Assembly: GCA_016714645.1 (NCBI GenBank)
Contig: JADKCI010000001.1
Coordinates: forward strand, 248,001 to 312,000
Length of the DNA stretch: 64,000 nt
Source of the DNA: Chromatiaceae bacterium
Lineage (GTDB): Bacteria > Pseudomonadota > Gammaproteobacteria > Chromatiales > Chromatiaceae
Direction of reading: 5' to 3'
Made by a program: the position numbers and the translations under genes. This document shows positions 33,446 through 43,100 of this stretch, one piece after another. The notes under the pieces are model-generated. The model saw only the letters and a program-made list of their open reading frames with translations, made no database searches and was not told where the DNA came from. How positions within the stretch are numbered: position 1 is the first letter of the stretch; every line of letters begins with the position of its first letter.

Positions 33446-33690
33446 AAGTCTTTCACCTCGTTGTCGAAGTAAGCGGTTACGATGGAAACGGGATCGACCT
33501 TCTCGTTGTATATGATGCGCAGTACCCGGAAGGCACGCTCTGGCACTGGGTAAAGGATGTGCACTAGGCTCTCATCTTCCGCGTCGTCCTCAATCCGCGC
33601 GGGGTGATCTAATGCCCGCCCAATCCATTCGACCGGAATCTTGCGCCTGATGCAGCGCTTTCTCGCATGATCGGTTAGCACATAGTCCAT
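33442..33690 (-). CDS. DUF4258 RelE-like protein (candidate toxin)
   Basis: An 82-residue basic protein beginning MDYVLTDHARKRCIRRKIPVEWI. The DHARKRCxRR pattern and C-terminal YPVPERAFRVLRIIYNE strand fit DUF4258, a RelE-fold family. It is the likely toxin of the pair with the downstream DUF2283 gene (4-base overlap). Confidence 0.8.
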   Translation of the reverse strand: MDYVLTDHARKRCIRRKIPVEWIGRALDHPARIEDDAEDESLVHILYPVPERAFRVLRIIYNEKVDPVSIVTAYFDNEVKDL

Positions 33691-33893
33691 TCTCAGTCCC
33701 CGACCTGGCTGTTCTTGTTTTCTGCCGCCGGGATCTGCTCCGCGCCCACGTGGTAGTGCTCAAGTTTGCTTCTGGTGGTCCTAAGCGAAATCCTCGGTGA
33801 GACCGAATGGTACCCCATCGGGCAGCGGCGTTGCGCCCCCTAATGACCTGATGTGCAGGTCCGCCACCTAGGAGCCTTACGCTTCGAGCCGCC

Positions 33894-33989
33894 ATGATTG
33901 ACCCAGAGATTCCCCTCCCGGAAACAGGCCCCCAGCCCCCCGCTGGGCTGGCCGATTACCCCGGCATTGAATTACAGATCCTCTGCTGA
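33894..33989 (+). pseudogene. Truncated 5' end of the double-cupin gene (copy A)
   Basis: A 31-codon frame, MIDPEIPLPET...PAGLADY and then a stop, matches the start of the intact cupin gene at 52731. The similarity extends upstream into its leader (about 33841-33893 against 52678-52730). Coding similarity ends after GLAD. The fragment directly precedes a DUF433 gene. Confidence 0.65.
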
Positions 33990-34002
33990 ACGGACAGCTA
34001 CC

Positions 34003-34383
34003 ATGACCGACTGGCACGGCCGCATCGTATCCGATCCCGATACTCTCTTTGGAAAACTGCGGATCAGTGGCACCCGCATGGGTGTGGCGTTCGTTCTCGA
34101 TCTGCTAGCCTCCGGTTGGAGCGAGGCGCGGATTCTGGACAGCTATCCACACGTCCAACAACAGGACTTGGAGGCGGTCTTCGCCTTCGTTCGGGACCGT
34201 AGGAAGGATGAAGGCGGACCCTCTACCGCAACGCTTGGGCGACATCCCACACCCGGTGGGCCGCGAAAACCTCCTGGCCACGGTCGCGGCAGGACGCCGT
34301 CCAACATCGCCGTGATGACATCCTCGACCGGTCGATACACCGCCCGAGCGGCCCAGCCCGCACGGCGGGCCAAACAGCATTAA
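34003..34383 (+). CDS. DUF433 protein, copy A (C-terminus altered)
   Basis: The first 66 residues (MTDWHGRIVSDPDTLFGK...VFAFVRD) are near-identical to the copies at 49192 and 51759. DUF433 proteins have a winged-helix domain and act as antitoxins to DUF5615 PIN-like toxins. After FVRD this copy loses the DETFIMQAAAESG tail and runs into unrelated sequence for about 60 residues, so it is probably damaged. No DUF5615 gene follows. Confidence 0.6.
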   Translation: MTDWHGRIVSDPDTLFGKLRISGTRMGVAFVLDLLASGWSEARILDSYPHVQQQDLEAVFAFVRDRRKDEGGPSTATLGRHPTPGGPRKPPGHGRGRTPSNIAVMTSSTGRYTARAAQPARRAKQH

Positions 34384-34385
34384 TT

Positions 34386-34946
34386 CTAGGTCAACCTCGT
34401 CCGCGCCCATCCAATCGACCACCTGCCCCTTGGCCTCGCGCAATAGGCATCCCAGGCCTGGCCCATGCGCACCCAGACCGACGCGGCCGCCAGCAGGGAC
34501 ATCTCGGAGTCTCCCGCCACCTTTGGACTGTGGATCGGGATACGGTCCTTCAACAGCCTCGAGGCCCGCACATCGGCAACCGGCACAGGCACCTTGTGCA
34601 GGGTGTGGGGCGCCTGCTCCAGCAGGTCCGTGAAGCGCTTGGGCGTCGCCGATAGGCCGATGACCAGGGGGACCCGAATCAGGCCTGTTTCCGCATGGCC
34701 CAGCAGAAAGCGCTGGATCAGGGTCCGCGCCTCTTTGGCGAGCTTGCCGCCGGTCATACCCCGGTGCGCCTCGTCGATGACCACATAGAAGCGGTCCGGG
34801 ATCGCCCGGGCGGTGTTCGAGAAAGTCGCCCAGATCGCGTGGCTGCGCCCGTCCGCCTGACGGGTAAGGCGCTTGTCCTGCCCCAACTTCTGCACGTTGA
34901 TGAAGTGGATCGAGCCCGGCTCCATCTGCTCCCGGTCGAACCTCAC
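34386..34946 (-). pseudogene. Internal fragment of a Res-type DEAD/DEAH helicase
   Basis: About 160 residues look like part of a superfamily 2 helicase of restriction type: FYVVIDEAHRGM (Walker B) and VPLVIGLSATPKRF (motif III). The Walker A region and the second RecA domain are missing, and the C-terminal ~25 residues look like frame-shifted sequence. At its upstream edge it abuts a transposase fragment on the other strand. It may be a relic of a restriction or BREX/DISARM-type helicase gene. Confidence 0.6.
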
Positions 34947-35040
34947 CGTGCTAGCCTACCAGTTCGTGCAGATCCTGCGCCGCAATCTCCAGGATCATGG
35001 CATCCAGGGGAACTGGAACACCCTGCGCCAGTGGCTTCCA
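34942..35040 (+). pseudogene. C-terminal transposase remnant (IS1634-like)
   Basis: About 30 codons read LTVLAYQFVQILRRNLQD then HGIQGNWNTLRQWL, a pattern close to the C-terminus of IS1634-type transposases. The rest of the element is absent. It marks the point where the helicase fragment was cut. Confidence 0.5.
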
Positions 35041-35044
35041 GTCT

Positions 35045-35614
35045 TCAGATCAGGTCGATCGCGTCTTCCAGAAACGCGGCAACGCCCACCAGACCCTGCC
35101 GGCGCAGGCAGTCCACGAACGCCTCGGGTGGGAACGGCGGACGTTGCAGCGCGGCGCGCTGCTGCTTAGCCACCGCGATAACGACCCCTGGCTCCAGGTC
35201 CGCCAGGTCGAGCACGAAGTCGTCTGGGTGCCGGGCGAAGATCTCAAACCCATCGAGCGTCTGCTGTGGAAAGTCCTTGAGGTTGAGGGTCACGACAGCC
35301 TGAGCGCCAGCACGAATCGCCGCCGCCAGCACATGCCGATCATCGGGGTCGGGTAGCCACAACTCCTCGATCAGGTGCTCGTACCCAGTGACCAGGCAGT
35401 CAGGAACCGCCTGATTGATCAGTTGGACGGTCCGCTCGATGCGCCTTGGATCAAGGGCTGGTTGCCTGCCCATCAGCGCGTTGACCCACTCCCGATGGAT
35501 CTGATCGGTCCACCGAGCACGGAACCGCCGGGTCTGCGCCAGCCGGACCATGAGATCCCGCAACGGTGCCGGGTAGAACACGCAGGCATCGTATACGACC
35601 GAGAAGTTCGCCAC
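35045..35614 (-). CDS. PIN-domain toxin
   Basis: A 189-residue PIN_3-type ribonuclease-like protein. Acidic residues are in VVYDACVFYP (first Asp), LWLPDPDDRHVLAAAI and VVTLNLKDFP. The GTG start at 35614 immediately follows the TAG stop of the HTH gene, with no spacer, so translation is coupled. This PIN subgroup is usually paired with an excisionase-like antitoxin, as here. Confidence 0.85.
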   Translation of the reverse strand: MANFSVVYDACVFYPAPLRDLMVRLAQTRRFRARWTDQIHREWVNALMGRQPALDPRRIERTVQLINQAVPDCLVTGYEHLIEELWLPDPDDRHVLAAAIRAGAQAVVTLNLKDFPQQTLDGFEIFARHPDDFVLDLADLEPGVVIAVAKQQRAALQRPPFPPEAFVDCLRRQGLVGVAAFLEDAIDLI

Positions 35615-36073
35615 CTAATAGCCCTGCCCAAGCTCCTGAGCCTCGGCGGTCAGGGTGTCGGCGGCCTCCCGGCCGGTGCGGTCAACCCGCTCCTTGTAGG
35701 CCATGAGGTCGGTGAAGCGGACCCGGCGATGGCGGCCGAGCTTGTGGAACGGCACCTCACCCGCCTCCAACTGCTTGACCAAATAGGGTCGCGAGACGTT
35801 GAGGAGGTCCGCCGCCTGTTGGGTGGTGAGCTCCGCATGCACTGGTACCAGGGAGACCGCGTTGCCCTGGGCCATCTGGTTCAAGATGTCCACCAGCATG
35901 TGGATCGCCGAGACCGGCACCGTCACATCGGTACCGCCATCAATCAAACGCAGCCGGGCCTGTTGTCCAGCACCTAGGCACGCGGCGAGCAGGCGGCTGC
36001 TCCCCGCCGCCAGACCGACCTCCTCTTCGGTCGGCAACCGCACCATCCGCGTCACACTGGCCGTTGCGTTCAT
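35615..36073 (-). CDS. HTH (excisionase/MerR-type) antitoxin
   Basis: A 152-residue protein. The C-terminal half has a DNA-binding domain: LTTQQAADLLNVSRPYLVKQLEAGEVPFHKLGRHRRVRF. The N-terminal half probably binds the PIN toxin encoded next. The first gene of the pair; upstream, 36074-36288 holds no gene, and an imperfect palindrome ATTCG...CGAAT (36128-36144) could be its operator. Confidence 0.82.
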   Translation of the reverse strand: MNATASVTRMVRLPTEEEVGLAAGSSRLLAACLGAGQQARLRLIDGGTDVTVPVSAIHMLVDILNQMAQGNAVSLVPVHAELTTQQAADLLNVSRPYLVKQLEAGEVPFHKLGRHRRVRFTDLMAYKERVDRTGREAADTLTAEAQELGQGY

Positions 36074-36288
36074 CGCACCCCTCCCCTGCTTTACAGATGG
36101 GTTAAGTCTACCTGGAATATGCTAGACATTCGCAATATTCGAATCGACGGAGCTTGAAAGGTTCCCCGACGGGTCAGGCCCATCGCCTGGGATCCAAACG
36201 CCATACCTCCAGCCCCCGCGCACTGCCCGCCAGCCCCAACGCCAGCATCATCATTCGGGACCGGGGGACCTGTAATAAGCCTTGGAAA

Positions 36289-39075
36289 CTATGTAAATTC
36301 TACCCGGCCAATCAAACGCCCATAGTATGGTTGATCGTCTTTTGTCAACCCTCGGTGGCGCAACTCGCGCTCGACTACGGACTCAACTGTTTCCAACATC
36401 CCCTGTTGCGATTCGGACTTCATCGGATCGGCGAACAGCAACTCTTCCGGTCGATGTTCCCAAGAGGGGATGCGCTGTTGGGCGGTATCCACGGCCAACC
36501 GCAGGATTGCGCGGTGAGTTTGTCTCTTGGCACCGATCCAGTCGATTGCCCATAGGGCGAGAGCGCCGGCACGATCCGTGGGGGAGCGGACAACCAAGCC
36601 AATATCTTCTGGGGCCAGAGAGCGATACTTATCCAGTAGTTTGGAGATAATCCGATGATCCAAGCCCATTAAGCTCAGACCATCGTCCGCGTTGGCATCG
36701 CCGCGCTCCGTCGAAAATACTGTTGCATGGCCTTCACCAGGAATCTTCAGACGATACCGGTGATCCCCCAACTCGTCGAAGGCCCAGCCCTCAGCCGTCG
36801 CGGCTCGCTTGACGAACAAGACAAGCTGTTTGACCGCATCGGCCGTTCCAGCCAAGGGCGCATAGTCGTCCAGACTGAACCGATCCAAATCCTGGAACAG
36901 CTCGAAAACGACATCGCGTGCCTCGGCCGCGTTGGTCATCGCCGCGTCCAGCTCGATGCGGGTGCGCTTCAGTTCTGGGTCTTGAAGGGCTGCGGCATAC
37001 AGGCTCTGGTAGTTGATGCGCTCGGAGAGCTGACCGAGGATCTGGCCGCGCAGGTCCTCCGCCACATTGCCACGCTCGTCCACCTTGCCCAGCGCCTTGG
37101 CGATGTCGGCGAGCTTGTCGTCGAGCAAGAGGTAGATCCGGCCCTCGATGGTGTCGCCCAGGACCAGGTTGTAGACCTGGGCGGTGTCCCGCTGGCCATA
37201 GCGGTGGATGCGGCCGATCCGCTGCTCCACGTCCATCGGGTTCCAGGGCAGATCGAAGTTGAAAAGCACCCGAGCGTGTTGCAGGTTGATGCCCTCGCGC
37301 CCGGCCGCCGTGGCAATTAGCACCCGGGGACCGTCGGCGCGCTTGAAGCGCCGCTCGGCCGCGAGCTTGCTGCCGTGGTCACCGCCCTTCAGCACCACCA
37401 CGCCCTGACCCGGATAGCGCCGCTCGATCTCGGCGCCCAGCATCTCCACGGTCCCGAGGTAGGTCGCGAAGACCACGACCCGCTCCTTCGGATTCTCGTG
37501 CCAGAGCGCCCCCAGTGCGCCCAGCAGCTTCTCGACCTTGGTCTCGGTGACATCGGGGAAGACGTTGAACAGCGCCTTGATCCGGCTGCGCTCCTCGGGC
37601 AGGGCAAAGGCCACCGCGTTCATCGCCCCGTCCTCGGCCGCGGCGGTGTCCAGTTCCTCGCTGAAGGTGTCGGAGGCCAGGGCGAGTTGGTCCTCGTCCA
37701 TCTTCTTCAACAGCCGCCGCTTCAGGTCGGTGAGGATTCGATCCACCTCCAGATCGTCCATGCGCTCCTGCCCCAGCCGCCACTCGGTGCGGATCAGCCC
37801 TTGGGCCTCGCGAAAGGCCGACTCCCGCCCGTCGATGTCCAGGTTGGCGTCGCACACCAGCCCCTCCTGGACCGTGAGCGCGATGAGCCGCCGGCGCAGG
37901 GTACGGTGGACCGCCGCGAAGCTCGACGCCGCGATCTTCTGGAAGATGGTCATGACGAAGCCCAGCGCCCTGCCCTTGCCGCCCTGCTGCTTCGCCAGGG
38001 CGAAACCGTCCCTGAGGTACTCGTTGAGCGCCAGGTAAAAGCTGCGCTCCAGGTCCGACATCACAAAGGCTTCGGTATGCACCCAGCGCCGGGCAAACAG
38101 GGTCGAGCCGTCGGCCCGGCAGGCGTCCGCCTTAGTACGGCGGAACACCACCGGGTTGAGGCGGTGGCGCTGCTCGATCATCTCGTGGGGGTCCTGAAAC
38201 AGGGTCGGGTCCAGGAGTTGGATCAGCTTGAAGAAGCGGAAATGGTCGCCCTGGTGGGGGGTTGCGGAGAGCAGGAGGAGATCCCGGGAGTGGTCCCGCA
38301 GGGCCTCGCCAAGCTTATAGTTCTCAGTCTTCTTGACCTTGCCGCCGGAACGATAGGCGGTCAGGTGATGGGCCTCGTCGAACACCACCAGGTCCCACAT
38401 CGGGGCGTCGAGTAGCCGCTTGATCCGGGTCGGGCGCTTGAGGGTGTCGATGCTGGCGATCAGCCGATCATGGCGGGCAAAGGCGTTGCTGCGACGGTCG
38501 CTCACATCGCCCTCGCGCCCGAAGACCTCGAAGTCCAGGTTGAAGACCTCGTTCAACTCCCGGTGCCAGTTGTTCACCAGACCTGCCGGGACCACCATCA
38601 GCGCCCGCTTCAGTTCCCCCCGGCTTGCCAGCTCCCGCAGGATCAGCGCCGTCTCAACGGTTTTGCCCAAGCCCACCTCATCGGCGATCAGAAACCGCCG
38701 AGGCGAGGCGGTGGCAACGCGATGGGTCAGGACCACCTGATGGGGTAGCAGGTCGATCTTGGCGGAGGTCAGGGAAGCCGCCGACTCGGACAAGGGCAGC
38801 TCGTGGGCCTTCCAGCAGAGCCATGCCCGCAGCGCCCGCTCGCGACCGCCGCGAGCATGGGCGACGACCGTCTCGTTGTGGCTCAAGGCCGGCCGCAGGG
38901 CGGCTCTTGGCACCTGCCGCTCCCCGGCCGGGAAGAAGACCCGCGCATAATCGCCGGCCAGGGAGATGACCACCCCCTGACCGAAATCGGGATGCTGAAC
39001 CCGACCGCCGGGCTGGAACCCCGCCGCCGTGCTCACAAGGCCCGGCCCAGATCGGTCATCGGCGCCATGTGGCAT
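36289..39075 (-). CDS. SNF2/RapA-type helicase of the defence operon
   Basis: A 928-residue superfamily 2 translocase, similar in type to DISARM DrmD. Motifs: ADEVGLGKT (131-139), DEAHHL (233-238), SATPHQ (270-275), TAAGREGINLQ and RIGRIHRYGQ in the second RecA domain. Residues about 23-60 (GGRVQHPDFGQGVVISL) form a small Tudor/CarD-like domain before the motor. The C-terminal ~250 residues are unassigned. The ATG is 4 bp after hicA. It is the last gene of the operon that begins with the DUF499 ATPase. Confidence 0.88.
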   Translation of the reverse strand: MPHGADDRSGPGLVSTAAGFQPGGRVQHPDFGQGVVISLAGDYARVFFPAGERQVPRAALRPALSHNETVVAHARGGRERALRAWLCWKAHELPLSESAASLTSAKIDLLPHQVVLTHRVATASPRRFLIADEVGLGKTVETALILRELASRGELKRALMVVPAGLVNNWHRELNEVFNLDFEVFGREGDVSDRRSNAFARHDRLIASIDTLKRPTRIKRLLDAPMWDLVVFDEAHHLTAYRSGGKVKKTENYKLGEALRDHSRDLLLLSATPHQGDHFRFFKLIQLLDPTLFQDPHEMIEQRHRLNPVVFRRTKADACRADGSTLFARRWVHTEAFVMSDLERSFYLALNEYLRDGFALAKQQGGKGRALGFVMTIFQKIAASSFAAVHRTLRRRLIALTVQEGLVCDANLDIDGRESAFREAQGLIRTEWRLGQERMDDLEVDRILTDLKRRLLKKMDEDQLALASDTFSEELDTAAAEDGAMNAVAFALPEERSRIKALFNVFPDVTETKVEKLLGALGALWHENPKERVVVFATYLGTVEMLGAEIERRYPGQGVVVLKGGDHGSKLAAERRFKRADGPRVLIATAAGREGINLQHARVLFNFDLPWNPMDVEQRIGRIHRYGQRDTAQVYNLVLGDTIEGRIYLLLDDKLADIAKALGKVDERGNVAEDLRGQILGQLSERINYQSLYAAALQDPELKRTRIELDAAMTNAAEARDVVFELFQDLDRFSLDDYAPLAGTADAVKQLVLFVKRAATAEGWAFDELGDHRYRLKIPGEGHATVFSTERGDANADDGLSLMGLDHRIISKLLDKYRSLAPEDIGLVVRSPTDRAGALALWAIDWIGAKRQTHRAILRLAVDTAQQRIPSWEHRPEELLFADPMKSESQQGMLETVESVVERELRHRGLTKDDQPYYGRLIGRVEFT

Positions 39076-39079
39076 CCAC

Positions 39080-39307
39080 TTAACCCTTCAGGAGGTCGAG
39101 AAAGGCATCGACCGTCAGACCCGCATGACGAATCAAGACGCGCAGGGTGCCGACCGACAGCTCCCGATGCTGGGGGATGGACAGATTCGCGCGCATCCCA
39201 GGCTTGGTCATCACCACATGGCTGCCGACCTGTCCCGCCACGGACCAACCTTGCCGCTGGAAGACGCCGACTGCTTGCTTGCCCGAAATGCCGCCCAAGC
39301 GTCCCAT
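39080..39307 (-). CDS. hicA: HicA-type mRNA interferase toxin
   Basis: A 75-residue dsRBD-fold toxin, with SGKQAVGVFQRQGW at the start, the catalytic-His segment GSHVVMTKPG and SIPQHRELSVGTLRVLIRHAGL, all typical HicA. It begins 3 bp after hicB and ends 4 bp before the helicase ATG, so the TA pair is inside the defence operon. Confidence 0.9.
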   Translation of the reverse strand: MGRLGGISGKQAVGVFQRQGWSVAGQVGSHVVMTKPGMRANLSIPQHRELSVGTLRVLIRHAGLTVDAFLDLLKG

Positions 39308-39310
39308 GGC

Positions 39311-39526
39311 TCAAACCGCTACCAGCATTTGGGCCTGTCCTTGTGCCTGCGGCAGTTGGCTGATCGCCTTCTGATCCTCCGCCCACAACCAGGCCACAAT
39401 CGCCTCCTTGATCGCCTCCATGGCCTCGGCCTGGTCCCGGCCCTGGGACACGCAACCCGGCAGTGCGGGACACTCGGCCACGATCCAACCATCCTCGGCG
39501 GCTTCAAAAATCACATGAAAAAGCAT
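39311..39526 (-). CDS. hicB: HicB-type antitoxin
   Basis: A 71-residue HicB with the partial RNase H-like fold (FEAAEDGWIVAECPALPGCVSQG, then AMEAIKEAI). It lacks the C-terminal DNA-binding domain of longer HicB proteins. The start at 39526 has GGGAG upstream; the longer frame to 39571 is less likely. HicB-first order matches many HicBA loci. Confidence 0.88.
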   Translation of the reverse strand: MLFHVIFEAAEDGWIVAECPALPGCVSQGRDQAEAMEAIKEAIVAWLWAEDQKAISQLPQAQGQAQMLVAV

Positions 39527-39597
39527 CTTGTTACTCCCGCTATGGCATTTGCATGAGAAGGTCTTCCCCAATCGCCAGATGGACCCAACAGCCGCGA

Positions 39598-40113
39598 TCA
39601 GGAGATCCGTGCCAGATAGAGCCCAATCCAGCGGTTCACACCCTTATCCCCAGGCTCCTCGATGCGCTGGACATCCCTGTAAGCGCCGTCCCACAGCAGG
39701 CGCGCCAAAGGCAGGCGGGGGCCCTGGTCGCCGCTGCCCAGGCGCCACTCGAAGGCCCCCTCGCCACTGTTCTCCAGCCAGCGGCCCTTGTCGGGCATCC
39801 AGAAGATCAGGGCACGGTGGCCCGCGAAGACGCTCTGGAACTCCTGGATACGCGGATACAGGACCTGCTCGATCCAGTCCTCGATGTCCGCGGGGTCCAG
39901 GGCATCCAGTGCGACATCGAGCCCGGCGACCACCAATGCCTGGTCATCGACCAGGGGCGTCTCGTCCTCCGGCCAGCCCAAGGCATCCAGGGTGAAGAAG
40001 CGCCGCAGACTGATCGCCGCGGCGACCGGCCCGATGCGGGCCAGGGCCGCCCCATCCCAGAGCACATTGATCCCGCGCCGGGTCCAGACATCATCCTCAA
40101 GCGATGCCTTCAC
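39598..40113 (-). CDS. Unknown 171-residue defence-operon protein
   Basis: Not recognised. The protein is acidic, Trp-rich and soluble: INVLWDGAALARIG, LRRFFTLDALGWPEDE, YPRIQEFQSVFAGHRALIFWMP and NRWIGLYLARI. It overlaps the methylase gene by 4 bases (ATGA), so it is strongly coupled to it and may bind the methylase or modulate DNA recognition. Small unassigned partners of DUF1156/DUF499 genes are known (for example DUF3780), but I cannot show it is one. Confidence 0.75.
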   Translation of the reverse strand: MKASLEDDVWTRRGINVLWDGAALARIGPVAAAISLRRFFTLDALGWPEDETPLVDDQALVVAGLDVALDALDPADIEDWIEQVLYPRIQEFQSVFAGHRALIFWMPDKGRWLENSGEGAFEWRLGSGDQGPRLPLARLLWDGAYRDVQRIEEPGDKGVNRWIGLYLARIS

Positions 40114-43100
40114 GCCGCATCCTCCTCCAGACCGAACAGACTGAGCTGACGCTGGACCAGGGTGCGATGCTCCGCCGCCCAGCTCAGATAGCGCGTCCGG
40201 GCACTGATGGCCGCCGACTTCGCCGCGGGGTCCGGGTGATGGCGAAGCATCCAGTCCAACAGATCCCCCAGAGCCGGGTGGGGTCGGAAGTCATCGGTCA
40301 GGAGGCGCTTGGCGGACACCCCGCTCTCCGGATGGAAGGCCCCGACCAGCAACAGCGCCTGATCCAGGTCGCGATGGAGAGTCGCCGCCTTGTCGGCCCG
40401 GGCCTGGGCAAACTCGACCGCCGAGGTCCAGTAGTAGAGCTTCTTGCGCTCCAGGCACCAGCCGCGCTCGATGAAGTCGCTCGGGGCCATCCCCGTCCCA
40501 CGCAGGTACTTCTGAAGCTCGTCCCGCTTGACCTCGGCCTGGCGCGCGAAGATGCGCAGGAACTGTCGGGTCAGGGGCTCGCAATTGACCGGGACCTGGG
40601 TCTGGCCCTCGGCCTCCTCGTCCAAGAGCTGGTTGATGCCGACCAAGGCCTCCTTGACCGGGAACTCGCGCCCCTGTTCGATGTAGACCTGTCCGTAATG
40701 GCGGGAGAAATACTCCAGGGCCTTACCGCGCTTAATGACCTGGATGTCCGCCCGGGGCAGGCCCTCGCGCTGGTGGTGCTCCAAGAGGTGCTGGAGCTGG
40801 CGGACATCGGCGAGGATCTGCCGGCGCAGCCTGGGCCAACTGATGGGGGTCGGCTCCTGGGTGCGCTTGCGGCAGACATGGATGATGTCGTACTCGATGG
40901 TCTTGGAGCCGAATTCGCCCTTACCCTTGGTCTCGTCGCTGCGGATGGGGTAGGTCGCCTCCAGGTAGAAGCCGGCGTCGAACAGGCTCTCCAACACATC
41001 GACCCAAGGCTCATCGTCCTTGTGGTGGAAGGTGAAGGCCAACATGCCACCGGCTTTCAGGATGCGATGGGCCTCGCGCCAGCACTGGGTCAGGATGCGC
41101 TTGTAGAAGCCGTCCGGGTCCTCGGGCTGGCGGGCCTTGTTGGAGACCGCCTCCAGGGCCTTGGGGGTGAACTCGGGGCCGAACTGCCCTGGGTATTTGT
41201 CCTTGAGGTAAAGGCGCAGCCAGACGTAGAAGAAATCCGACAGCTCGGAGTAGTGGAGCAAGCCGCTGAATGGGGGATCGGTGATGACGAGATCCTGCGA
41301 CTCAAGCGCCGCCAGCTCGCCGAGGTCAGATGAGCTTCCACAGGAAACCCGCGTCGCCCGCATGACGGGATCTCTGGTGTAGACCTTTTCGCTCTTGCCG
41401 GAGAGAATCGAATGAGATAAGCCGTGGTCGGTCACCAAGCTAGATGTAGACACCATTTCCCATGGGTTGCGCATCCATGATGTACCCTCCATGACTGTTT
41501 CCCTGGCTGTAGTCCAGTTTCCGCGACCCAACTGCGGGAAGACGGCGTTCTCGATGATGTTGGATTTTGGATGGAAGTTATTGTTGCTCATCATCGGGAC
41601 GAGCTTGTCGTACCCTCGATCCCAGAAGCAAAACAAGTTCTGATTCCGCAAATACTGCTGAAATGCCCCGAGCACAACCTCCTTCGTGACTTCAGAATAA
41701 CCAAACGCCTGATCGATAGCCCTCAAGATCAAGGCATGCACCAAGAGTTGGCGTGCGTTGAACATGTTCCAGTAATGGGTGTACCCGTGCTGTGGCAAGG
41801 GTTGGCGTTGGTGTGTCATGTGGCCATAGGGAATCTCCGCCGTTGGCCAATAGCCGGCGAGGTCCGCCACCGATCTTTCCGTCCACTCCAGATTGGCTGC
41901 GTCCATACGGTCTATGTCATCCCGCGACACGCATTTGAAATAGCGCCCACCGTAAGGTACACCGGCTTCATCCCGTTTCAGGGAATACCCATGAATGACA
42001 AATGCTGCGATCGGTGCAGTGTCTCCAGTGCGCTGAATTGAATCAACAATTGCTTGTTGCAGCCCGCAGGTCTCCGCCATGCAGGTGAACTTGGCGTTCT
42101 GCGGGATAGTTCCCTTCACCGTATCGACGGCCGCCCCCGATCCGGGGTCGCTGATCCAATCGGGAAGCTCACCGCGCACCTCAAACAGGCGAAGGCTCGC
42201 CTGGCGACGCGCTAACCAGTCGCCGGTACGGTCGGGGTTACTCAGGGTCGAGCCGCCCAAGGGCTCTCCGTTGCCGTCCGCGCCGGCATCGCCGCGCATC
42301 CACTCGGGATGGATAAGCAGCGACAGGTCGATCTTCTTGTTCTTCCAACCGTCCTTTGGCAATTGGTTCGACCAGCCCTTCACGGACGCGATCTCGTCCC
42401 GGTGCTCGAAGCCGCAATGGGGGCAGACAAAGCGCCCCTCCGGGTCCATGACGGCAAAGGGCGCCTCGGTGTCCGCCGCAACCAATGGGCAGTCTGGCGC
42501 CATCCGGGCCGCGTGGCGCTCCAGATCGAAGGGCGAGTCACAGCCACGGCACTGGAACCCGGCCCAGGTCCTTACGCTCAGGGTTTTGATGGCGATGACG
42601 GGGGATGAGAACAGCGGCGTGCGATGCCCGCAGCCGGGGGCCGAGCAGGGTCCGTGCTTGGCCCAGAAGGTGTAGATGACCTCCGGCCCCGCGTAGCTGT
42701 ACGCCTTGCGCTCCTCGGGGGTCAGGGCCAAAGGATCGAATGCCTCGTCCATGACCTCCCCGGTCTCGACGCGGGTCCAGGTGCCGCGCTCGCCCCCCGG
42801 GCCCTCGCAGGCGTAGAAGGGCATGATCTGGGGCTTGACCTCGCGCTCGATGTGGTCGAAGAGCTTCTCGACCTCGGCCAAGTCCACCTCGGCCAGTTCG
42901 TTCTTCACCACGAACCAGGCGACCGGGTTCAGGTCGTTACCAAACATCTGCATGCCCAGGCGCGCGCCCTCCACCAGGGTGGTCCCCCCGCCCATGAAGA
43001 TGTCGGCCACCTTGAGGTTGCGGAAGGCGGCGTTGTCCTGGTGGTTGGCGTAATAGGCGTCCCAGACGGTCTTCGCCGCCTCCAACGGGTCGTCCGGGGC

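Noticed and set aside
34143..34373. Minus-strand frame between DUF433 copy A and the helicase relic
   Set aside because: Part of it is antisense to DUF433 and the rest has no recognisable domain.
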